From positions 1 to 8,357 of the forward strand of contig DASWRT010000529.1 in NCBI GenBank assembly GCA_036403035.1: 8,357 bases of DNA, read 5' to 3'. Below, in pieces: positions 1 through 5,748 of this stretch. Both the position numbers and the translations under genes were made by a program. The notes under the pieces are model-generated. The model was not told the DNA's origin and made no database searches. It was given only the letters and a program-made list of their open reading frames with translations. Origin of the DNA: DASWRT01 sp036403035 (GTDB lineage: Bacteria > Pseudomonadota > Alphaproteobacteria > ATCC43930 > CGMCC-115725). Position 1 is the stretch's first letter. Every line of letters starts with the position of its first letter.

Positions 1-890
1 CGCAGCCCGACGAGCCGCTGCGCCTCCTCCGCCATCTCGGCCGCGGCAATGGCGCAGGCCGCGCCGAGCCCGACGCACAGCGGCGTCGGCAGCGTCCCCG
101 ACCGGACGCCCCGTTCCTGTCCGCCGCCATCGAACAGCGGCGCAAGGCGGACGCGTGGCCGACGCCGCACATAGAGCGCGCCGATCCCTTTCGGCCCGTA
201 CAGCTTGTGGCCGGAGATCGACATCAGGTCGATCCGCATCGCCTCGACGTCGAGCGGCACCTTCCCCGCCGCCTGCGCCGCGTCGGTATGGAAGAGCACG
301 CCGCGGGCGCGGCAGAGCGCGCCGATCTCCGCGACCAGCTGGAGCACCCCGATCTCGTTGTTCGCCACCATCACCGAGACCAGCGCCGTGCGCTCGGTCA
401 GCGCCGCGGCGACCGCATCCGGCGAAAGCAGCCCGTCGCCGCCGACCGGCAGCACCGTCAGCGCGAAGCCTTCCCGTTCCAGGGCGCGGCAGCTCTCCAG
501 CACGCATTTGTGCTCGGTCGCGACGGTCACGACGTGATCGCGGCCGGCATGCTCGCGGAGGAAGCGCGCGGCGCCCTTGATCGCGACGTTGTTGGATTCG
601 GTGGCGCCCGAGGTGAAGACGATCTCGCGCCCGTCGGCGCCGATCAGCGCCGCGACCTGCTCCCGCGCCCGCTCGACCGCCGCCGCCGCGTCCCGCCCGA
701 AGCGGTGGGTCGCCGAATGCGGATTGCCGAACGCGGTCGTGAAGAACGGCAGCATCGCCTCGACGACGCGCGGATCGGTCGGCGTGGTCGATTGATTGTC
801 GAGATAGATCGGCATCGCGTTCGATGCGTCCGCCGCCGTCGGCATGGCCTGTCTGCTCCGCTGTCCGCTGCCGATGCCGCCGCCGCTCAT
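1..890 (-). CDS. iscS: IscS-like cysteine desulfurase, 3' end outside the window
   Basis: PLP-dependent desulfurase that takes sulfur from L-cysteine as a protein persulfide for Fe-S cluster assembly in the cytosol. The 296 visible residues hold the aminotransferase class V core: YLDNQSTTP at 29-37, a SGATESNN cofactor-binding segment at 94-101, the catalytic-base motif TEHK with His127, VANNEIG at 175-181, and SGHKLYGPKG at 226-235 with Lys229 as the PLP Schiff-base lysine. GGGQERGVRSGT follows. The wording of these motifs is close to E. coli IscS. The loop with the catalytic cysteine lies beyond the left edge. The start at 890 is chosen because its ATG overlaps the upstream stop as ATGA and a GGAGG lies about 6 nt before it. 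This gives about 25 residues ahead of the usual IscS N-terminus. In-frame ATGs at 845 and 815 are alternatives, and 815 gives the canonical MPIYLDN start but has no Shine-Dalgarno sequence. Last gene seen of the cysE operon. Confidence 0.93.
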   Translation of the reverse strand, partial: MSGGGIGSGQRSRQAMPTAADASNAMPIYLDNQSTTPTDPRVVEAMLPFFTTAFGNPHSATHRFGRDAAAAVERAREQVAALIGADGREIVFTSGATESNNVAIKGAARFLREHAGRDHVVTVATEHKCVLESCRALEREGFALTVLPVGGDGLLSPDAVAAALTERTALVSVMVANNEIGVLQLVAEIGALCRARGVLFHTDAAQAAGKVPLDVEAMRIDLMSISGHKLYGPKGIGALYVRRRPRVRLAPLFDGGGQERGVRSGTLPTPLCVGLGAACAIAAAEMAEEAQRLVGL

Positions 891-2077
891 GCCGCCCTCC
901 TCGCCCGCCGGCCGCCGCCGCTGCCGCGCGTGCGCCGGTAAAGTTCCGTCCAGGCCGTCACCAGCGCATCGGCGTCCTCCGGCGTCGAGGTCCAGCCGAA
1001 GCTGACGCGGATCGCGCAGCCGGCTTCCTCGTCGCGCACGCCCATCGCCTGGAGCACGCGGCTCGGCCGCACCTTCCCCGAGGAGCAGGCCGAGCCGGCG
1101 CTGACCATCACGCCGGCGAGGTCCAGCGCCATCACCTGGGTCTCCGCCTTGACGCCCGGCATCAGGATGCAACTCGTGTTCGGCAGCCGCAGGGGCGCAT
1201 CGGCGCCGTAGAACCGGGCGTCGGGCGCAATCTCTTCGATCCGCCGCTCGATCCCGTCACGCAGCGCCGCGAGCCCGGCCGCCGCGGACGCGCCGCCCGA
1301 TGCGGCCACGGCAGCAGCGGCGGCGTCGAAGCCGGCGATGCCCGGCACGTTCTCGGTGCCGGCGCGGCGTCCCCGCTCCTGGCCGCCGCCGGTCAGCAGC
1401 GGCGCCACGTCGGCACCGGGGGCGAGCGCCAGCGCGCCGACGCCCGGCGGACCGCCGATCTTGTGCGCGGAGAGCGTCAGCAGATCGACGCCCAGCGCCT
1501 CCAGCCCTACGGGGATCTTCCCGGCTGCCTGGATCGCGTCGCAATGGACGAGCGCGCCGTGCCGGTGCGCGAGTGCGGCGATCTCGGCGACGGGCTGGAT
1601 GACGCCCGTCTCGTTGTTGGCGAGCATCACCGAAACCAGCGGCGGCGGCCCGCCCGCTCCGTCGCCGAGCAGCCGGTCGAGCGCCGGCAGGTCGGCCACG
1701 CCCTGCCGTGTGACGGGGATGATGCCGATCGATGCGCCGGCCGCGGCGAGCGCCGCCGCATGCGCCGAATCGTGCTCGATCGCCGAAATCAGAATGCGCG
1801 TCCGGCCGGCTCCGCGGAGCGCGAGATGGTTCGCCTCGGTGCCGCCGCCGGTGAAGACGAGCCGGTCGGGTGCGGCGCCGGCCAGCGCGGCGACGCGCTC
1901 GCGCGCCATCTCGACGAGGCGCCGTGCCGCGCGCCCCGCACCATGGACCGAGGACGGATTGCCGACCGCCGCCAGCGCCTCCGCGACGGCCGCCGCCGCC
2001 TCGGGACGCACCGGCGTCGTCGCGTTGTGGTCGAGGTAGGCGGCGGCTCGGGAAGGCCGAATGAAGCTGCTGCTCAC
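887..2077 (-). CDS. NifS/IscS-family cysteine desulfurase (first of a tandem pair)
   Basis: Cysteine desulfurase of 396 residues, a normal family length, expected to supply persulfide sulfur for Fe-S assembly. Visible motifs: YLDHNATTP at 14-22, GGGTEAN at 77-83 in the PLP phosphate-binding region, EHDS with His102, MLANNETGVIQP at 151-162, LSAHKIGGPPG with PLP lysine Lys206, GGGQERGRRAGTENV, and the catalytic-cysteine loop GSACSSG with Cys331. All residues needed for activity appear present. It is clearly divergent from the next gene, whose motifs are nearer to E. coli IscS, so the pair is not a recent duplication. The C-terminus ends in an Arg/Gly-rich tail. The start is uncertain: a GTG at 2077 lies 10 nt after the regulator's stop, and a TTG at 2086 is in frame. 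Neither has a strong Shine-Dalgarno, but a start near here is required because the open frame further upstream runs through the regulator gene. Its stop overlaps the next start by 4 bp. Confidence 0.93.
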   Translation of the reverse strand: MSSSFIRPSRAAAYLDHNATTPVRPEAAAAVAEALAAVGNPSSVHGAGRAARRLVEMARERVAALAGAAPDRLVFTGGGTEANHLALRGAGRTRILISAIEHDSAHAAALAAAGASIGIIPVTRQGVADLPALDRLLGDGAGGPPPLVSVMLANNETGVIQPVAEIAALAHRHGALVHCDAIQAAGKIPVGLEALGVDLLTLSAHKIGGPPGVGALALAPGADVAPLLTGGGQERGRRAGTENVPGIAGFDAAAAAVAASGGASAAAGLAALRDGIERRIEEIAPDARFYGADAPLRLPNTSCILMPGVKAETQVMALDLAGVMVSAGSACSSGKVRPSRVLQAMGVRDEEAGCAIRVSFGWTSTPEDADALVTAWTELYRRTRGSGGGRRARRAA

Positions 2078-2087
2078 GCCGGACAAA

Positions 2088-2585
2088 TCACGAAGCGACG
2101 GCCGAGGGCCGGCGTCCGCGCGCCGGTGGGGCGGCCGATACGGTTTCCCGCAGGAGGCTGCCGCTGGTGCCGAGCACCCGCTTCTCGCAGACGTCGGCGA
2201 GCGAGACCGAACTGAGGAAGAGGTGGATCTGGTTGCCCAGCTCTTCCCAAAGGTCATGCGTCAGGCAGCGCGTCTTGTTGAGCGTGCAGCCGCTCGGCGC
2301 GCCGGGCGCGCAGCGCGTCGCGCGGATCGGCTCGTCCACGGCGAGGATGATGTCGGCGATGCGCGTCTCGCTCGCCGCCGTGGCGAGCAGGTAACCGCCG
2401 CCGGGACCACGCACGCTGCGCACCAGCCCGCTCTTCCGAAGCTTCGCGAAAAGCTGCTCCAGGTAGGAGAGCGAGATTTCCTGCCGTTCGGCGATCTCGG
2501 CGAGCGACACCGGCTCGCCGCTGCTGTGCTTGGCGAGGTCGACCAGCGCCATCACGGCGTAGCGGCCTTTGGTGCTCAGTCTCAT
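2088..2585 (-). CDS. iscR: Rrf2-family Fe-S cluster-responsive regulator, IscR-like
   Basis: Transcription factor of 165 residues that senses cellular Fe-S status and probably controls its own operon. The N-terminus MRLSTKGRYAVMALVDLA and the winged helix-turn-helix (about 26-66) closely match E. coli IscR, including ISLSYLEQLFAKLRKSGLV and the wing RGPGGGYLL. Four candidate [2Fe-2S] ligands are present as Cys92, Cys100, Cys107 and His110, in the contexts ATRC, SGC and TRCLTH. The order matches E. coli IscR (Cys92, Cys98, Cys104, His107) but the spacing is longer by two residues and then one. A fourth cysteine, Cys133, is in the C-terminal part. The start ATG overlaps the cysE stop as ATGA, with AGGCGG about 7 nt upstream. 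Position between cysE and two desulfurases fits an IscR role. The alternative within the family is a RirA-type iron regulator, but the sequence is nearer IscR. Confidence 0.93.
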   Translation of the reverse strand: MRLSTKGRYAVMALVDLAKHSSGEPVSLAEIAERQEISLSYLEQLFAKLRKSGLVRSVRGPGGGYLLATAASETRIADIILAVDEPIRATRCAPGAPSGCTLNKTRCLTHDLWEELGNQIHLFLSSVSLADVCEKRVLGTSGSLLRETVSAAPPARGRRPSAVAS

Positions 2586-3382
2586 GACGGACCGCCTTTC
2601 GATTTGGCCGCCGTCGACGACGCGCGGCGGCGCGTGCCTTGCTGCGCCGCCGCAGCGGCGGCGGCCGTCGCCGCATCGGGCAGCGCATCGCTCCGAGCGC
2701 GCTCCTCCTCCAGGTCGGCGACGCGGGCCCGCAGCGAGGACACCTCGTCGAGCAAGGCGCTCACCGCCCGGGCCACCGGATCGGGCATCTCGCCGCACGG
2801 CGTGCCGTAGGGCAGGAACAGCTCTGCCGCCGCCGCCGCGTCGGCCGGCCGCGGTTCCGCGCTGCGGGGCACGCCGACCTGCTTGGCCGGGATGCCGACG
2901 ACGGTGGCGCCCGGCGGCACTTCGGCCAGAACCACCGCGTTGGCGCCGACCCGCGCCCCCGCGCCGACCGTGAAGCCGCCGAGCACCTGCGCGCCGGAAC
3001 CGACGATCACGCCGTCGTCCAGCGTCGGGTGGCGCTTGCCCTTGTGCAGCGCCGTCCCGCCGAGCGTCACGCCCTGGTACAGTGTCACGTCGTCGCCGAT
3101 CTCGGCGGTCTCGCCGATCACCACGCCCATGCCGTGGTCGATGAAGAGGCGGCGGCCGATCCTGGCGCCCGGATGGATCTCGATCCCAGTCAGGACGCGG
3201 CCGCAATGGGACAGGAACCGGCCGAGCAGCGGCCAGCCGCGCCGCCAGAAATAATGCGCGGCGCGGTAGAACATGACGGCCTGGAAGCCGGGATAGCAGA
3301 GCACGACCTCAAGCCGCGACCGCGCAGCCGGGTCGCGCGCGATCGTCGCATCGATCTCTTCGCGCAGCGTCTTGAGAAGCAT
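2582..3382 (-). CDS. cysE: Serine O-acetyltransferase
   Basis: Transfers acetyl from acetyl-CoA to L-serine to give O-acetylserine, the committed step of cysteine synthesis, in the cytosol. The 266-residue protein has a short N-terminal helical part with DPAARSRLEVVLCYPGFQAV, then a left-handed beta-helix of hexapeptide repeats (about 66-165). Catalytic-site motifs are IDHGMGVVIGETA with His83 and GKRHPTLDDGV with His118. The beta-helix ends at VVGIPAKQVG. A C-terminal extension follows: GTPCGEMPDPVARAV, a short predicted coiled coil (about 205-230), then an Ala-rich, Lys/Arg-ending tail. It lacks the C-terminal isoleucine that E. coli CysE uses to bind CysK, so that complex may be absent or different. 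The ATG at 3382 gives the usual N-terminus. An in-frame GTG at 3391 would add three residues, and neither start has a clear Shine-Dalgarno. First gene of the operon with iscR and the desulfurases. Its stop overlaps iscR by 4 bp. Confidence 0.95.
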   Translation of the reverse strand: MLLKTLREEIDATIARDPAARSRLEVVLCYPGFQAVMFYRAAHYFWRRGWPLLGRFLSHCGRVLTGIEIHPGARIGRRLFIDHGMGVVIGETAEIGDDVTLYQGVTLGGTALHKGKRHPTLDDGVIVGSGAQVLGGFTVGAGARVGANAVVLAEVPPGATVVGIPAKQVGVPRSAEPRPADAAAAAELFLPYGTPCGEMPDPVARAVSALLDEVSSLRARVADLEEERARSDALPDAATAAAAAAAQQGTRRRASSTAAKSKGGPS

Positions 3383-3459
3383 CGGCGCCACTGTGCTATT
3401 GTTGCTACGAACCGCCGCGGCTACGCGGTGGCGGACCGTGATCGCGGTATGCTACCAGC

Positions 3460-3487
3460 GATATAAGATCCTGAGGAAATCAGTCAA
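3460..3487 (-). promoter_or_regulatory. Predicted promoter of the cysE-iscR-desulfurase operon
   Basis: On the minus strand, a -35 of TTGACT (3487-3482, five of six consensus bases) is followed after 16 bp by TATATC (3465-3460, four of six). Transcription would begin near 3453, leaving a leader of about 70 nt before the cysE ATG. This is the only good sigma-70-like match seen upstream of cysE. It was found by reading alone, with no scoring. Confidence 0.5.
3472..3486. promoter_or_regulatory. Candidate IscR/Rrf2 operator (TGA-N9-TCA)
   Basis: A dyad of the form TGA-N9-TCA overlaps the -35 of the predicted cysE promoter. Read on the minus strand, TTGACTGATTT followed by TCAGG matches about 18 of 25 positions of the E. 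coli IscR type 1 consensus as I recall it, with the GACT half strong and the second half weaker. The same skeleton is known for RirA and the iron-responsive boxes of alphaproteobacteria. An iscR-like gene lies in the operon itself, so a repressive autoregulatory site is the natural reading. That function is inferred. Confidence 0.5.
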
Positions 3488-3600
3488 GATTGGCCGCCCA
3501 GCAATGAACGAGAACAAGCGCCTTTTCCGACAAGTTTCGTCGGGTTTGCCGGCCTTCCCAGCGGTTGCGGGCCGCCCTACTCGGAGGCTCCGCCGCGCCG

Positions 3601-4275
3601 ATGCCTGAGGTGATCTTCAACGGTCCGGAGGGACGGCTCGAAGGCCGCTACCATCACTCGCGGACCCCGAACGCGCCGATCGCGCTGCTCCTGCATCCGC
3701 ACCCGCAGCATGGCGGGACGATGAACAACCGCGTCGTGTACACGCTCTTCCACGCCTTCGTGCGGCAGGGCTTCTCGGCGCTGCGCTTCAATTTCCGCGG
3801 CGTCGGCCGCAGCCAGGGCAGCTTCGACCGCGGCGAGGGCGAGCTGTCCGACGCCGCCTCGGCGCTCGACTGGCTACAGACCTACAACCCGAACGCATCG
3901 GCCTGCTGGATCGGCGGGTTCTCGTTCGGCGCGTGGATCGGCATGCAGCTGCTGATGCGCCGGCCGGAGATCGACAGCTTCATCGCCGTGGCGCCGCCGG
4001 CGAACCTCTTCGACTTCAGTTTCCTCGCGCCCTGCCCTGCCTCAGGGCTGATCCTGCACGGCGGCCAGGACCAGCTCGTGCCGCACGAGCCGGTCGAGAA
4101 GCTGGTGCGCAAGCTGTCGAACCAGCGCGACATCAAGATCGACTATCGCGTCGTGCCCGGCGCCGATCATTCGTTCACCGGATACACCGATGCACTGGAC
4201 CGGTTCGCCAGGGCCTACGTCGCCGAGCACACGGCGGCGGCATCGCGGCAGGCGGGGACTGCCGAACGGCGCTGA
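3601..4275 (+). CDS. Alpha/beta hydrolase (COG2945-like), substrate unknown
   Basis: Small cytosolic alpha/beta-hydrolase-fold protein of 224 residues, of the type usually annotated as a predicted dienelactone hydrolase-like or COG2945 hydrolase. The fold shows as LLLHPHPQHGGTMNN (30-43) with the oxyanion-side HPHP, LRFNFRGVGRSQG (61-73), and the nucleophile elbow GFSFG with Ser108. ILHGGQDQLVP carries the probable acid Asp157, and GADHSF the catalytic His190. The triad therefore looks complete. There is no signal peptide or membrane segment. The ATG at 3601 gives the family-like N-terminus. A GGAGG lies upstream but 13 nt away, longer than ideal, and an in-frame TTG at 3565 is less likely. 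It diverges from cysE and converges on purA. Similar hydrolases are, from memory, often found beside Rrf2/suf clusters in alphaproteobacteria, but the reaction is not known from sequence. Confidence 0.88.
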   Translation: MPEVIFNGPEGRLEGRYHHSRTPNAPIALLLHPHPQHGGTMNNRVVYTLFHAFVRQGFSALRFNFRGVGRSQGSFDRGEGELSDAASALDWLQTYNPNASACWIGGFSFGAWIGMQLLMRRPEIDSFIAVAPPANLFDFSFLAPCPASGLILHGGQDQLVPHEPVEKLVRKLSNQRDIKIDYRVVPGADHSFTGYTDALDRFARAYVAEHTAAASRQAGTAERR

Positions 4276-4311
4276 CGTGCAGCGCCGCCGCAGTCCTTGG
4301 CCGGAAGGTCC
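4276..4311. other. Short convergent gap, no convincing terminator
   Basis: The hydrolase and purA stop codons face each other across 36 bp. The only structure is a weak CCTT-N6-AAGG dyad around 4294-4308 with no T-run on either strand. Termination here is probably Rho-dependent or lies inside the opposing genes. Confidence 0.4.
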
Positions 4312-5607
4312 TCAGTCGGCGAACGGGTCGTGCACGAGGATCGTATCCTCGCGCTCGGGGCTGGTGGACAGCATCGCCACCGGAGCCTCGATCAGTTCCT
4401 CGATACGGCGGACGTACTTGATCGCGGTGGCCGGCAGATCGACCCACGAGCGGGCGCCCCGCGTGCTCTCGCCCCAGCCCTCGAAGCTTTCATAGACCGG
4501 CTCGACCGCCGCCTGCAGCGACGGCAGCGTCGGGAAATGATCGAAGCTCTCGCCGCCCTTATGGCGATAGCCGACGCAGACCTTGATCTCGTCGAAGCCG
4601 TCGAGCACGTCGAGCTTGGTCAGCGCGATCCCGTTGATGCCGCCGACCTTCACCGACTGGCGCACCTGCACCGCGTCGAACCAGCCGCAGCGGCGCTTGC
4701 GCCCGGTGACGACGCCGAACTCCTTGCCGCGCTCGCCGAGACGCTGACCGACCGCGTCGTGCAGTTCGGTCGGGAACGGGCCGCTGCCGACGCGCGTCGT
4801 ATACGCTTTGGTGATGCCGAGCACGTAGCCGACCTGACCGGGGCCGATGCCCGAGCCGGCTGCCGCCTGACCGGCATGGGTGTTCGACGACGTAACGAAC
4901 GGATAGGTGCCGTGGTCGACGTCGAGCATCGCTCCCTGCGCGCCCTCGAACAGGATGCGGCGGCCGGCCCGCCGCGCCGCGTCGAGGCGCTGCCAGACGC
5001 GGTCGGCATAGGGCAGGATCCGCGGCGCGAGGTCGAGTAGCGACTGAAGCAGCGGCCCGCGTTCGATCGGCTCGGCGCCGAGCCCGCGCAGCAGCGCGTT
5101 GTGATGCAGCAGCAGATTGTCGAGCTTGTCGCCGAGCGTATCCGGGTCGGCGAGGTCGCAGACGCGGATCGCGCGCCGCCCGACCTTGTCCTCGTAGGCC
5201 GGGCCGATGCCGCGCCCCGTGGTGCCGATCCTGTTGGCGCCGCGCGCCTCCTCGCGGGCGCGGTCGACCTGCGCATGCAACGGCAGGATCAGCGCCGCGT
5301 TGTCGGCGATGCGCAGCCACTCCGGCGTTACCGCGACGCCCTTCGCCGCAATCCCGTCGATCTCCTTGAGCAGCGCCCACGGGTCGATCACGACACCGTT
5401 GCCGAGCACCGACAGCTTGCCGGGCCGCACGACGCCGGACGGCAGCAGGCTCAAGCGGTACTCGACATTGCCGATGACGAGCGTGTGGCCGGCATTGTGC
5501 CCGCCCTGGAACCGCACGACGACGTCGGCGCGCTCCGACAGCCAGTCGACGATCTTGCCCTTGCCTTCATCGCCCCACTGGGCGCCGATCACCGCGACGT
5601 TGGCCAC
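4312..5607 (-). CDS. purA: Adenylosuccinate synthetase
   Basis: Condenses IMP with aspartate, driven by GTP, to adenylosuccinate, the first step from IMP to AMP, in the cytosol. The 431 residues match the bacterial length (about 430). Diagnostic motifs in order: QWGDEGKGK at 10-18 with catalytic Asp13, GGHNAGHT at 35-42 with catalytic His41, GTTGRGIGPAYEDK at 128-141 for IMP binding, LFEGAQGAMLDVDHGTYPFV at 219-238, TSSNT, TRVGSGPFPTEL, GRKRRCGWFD at 302-311, and TKLDVLDG at 330-337 for the guanine. The start is a GTG preceded by AAGGA at 7 nt, and no upstream in-frame ATG competes. It lies 141 bp downstream of hisZ on the same strand, an arrangement conserved in alphaproteobacteria, so the two are probably co-transcribed. 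Nothing in the sequence looks damaged. Confidence 0.98.
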   Translation of the reverse strand: MANVAVIGAQWGDEGKGKIVDWLSERADVVVRFQGGHNAGHTLVIGNVEYRLSLLPSGVVRPGKLSVLGNGVVIDPWALLKEIDGIAAKGVAVTPEWLRIADNAALILPLHAQVDRAREEARGANRIGTTGRGIGPAYEDKVGRRAIRVCDLADPDTLGDKLDNLLLHHNALLRGLGAEPIERGPLLQSLLDLAPRILPYADRVWQRLDAARRAGRRILFEGAQGAMLDVDHGTYPFVTSSNTHAGQAAAGSGIGPGQVGYVLGITKAYTTRVGSGPFPTELHDAVGQRLGERGKEFGVVTGRKRRCGWFDAVQVRQSVKVGGINGIALTKLDVLDGFDEIKVCVGYRHKGGESFDHFPTLPSLQAAVEPVYESFEGWGESTRGARSWVDLPATAIKYVRRIEELIEAPVAMLSTSPEREDTILVHDPFAD

Positions 5608-5748
5608 GCGACCGTCCTTTCCTTCAACCGAGTGCGTCTGCTGCGGGCGGTCGAGGTAGCACAGGACCGCGCCTGACGAAAGCCGCGGACATCGCCGCAG
5701 CCGGAACGCGGTAGTCGGCAGGTTCGACCGGAAAGCCGCGAAGAAGAA
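5608..5748 (-). other. hisZ-purA intergenic spacer
   Basis: A 141-bp spacer between two co-directional genes. It carries the purA Shine-Dalgarno (AAGGA) next to the GTG. No strong promoter, terminator or RNA fold was seen. A faint TTTCGT-N17-TACCTC pair on the minus strand is too weak to call a promoter. Confidence 0.35.

Larger units (their letters stand above)
3383..3600. promoter_or_regulatory. Divergent control region between cysE and the hydrolase gene
   Basis: A 218-bp gap between two divergent genes, with an AT-richer core at about 3440-3540 that stands out from the GC-rich surroundings. It holds the predicted cysE promoter and an IscR-like operator (listed separately). A candidate plus-strand -10 (TATAAG, 3462-3467) overlaps the minus-strand -10. 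A short dyad, CCGAC-N7-GTCGG, lies at 3527-3543 in what would be the hydrolase leader. A GC-rich imperfect hairpin (about 3412-3434) would lie in the cysE leader. No RNA gene or known riboswitch fold was recognised. Confidence 0.6.

Noticed and set aside
824..2215. Long plus-strand open frame (463 aa) opposite the first desulfurase gene
   Set aside because: It is antisense to an unmistakable desulfurase gene, is rich in Arg, Ala and Gly, and has no recognisable domain. Such frames are expected in GC-rich DNA with strong third-position bias.
3527..3543. CCGAC-N7-GTCGG hairpin as an intrinsic terminator
   Set aside because: The stem is only 5 bp and is followed by GTTTG on the plus strand and by A-rich sequence on the minus strand, so it lacks a proper U-tract.
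3504..3608. Small open frame of 34 codons starting with MNENKRLFRQ and overlapping the hydrolase start
   Set aside because: It has no Shine-Dalgarno, its codon use is unlike the neighbours, and no peptide family was recognised. Overlap with the hydrolase start could allow coupling, but nothing supports it.
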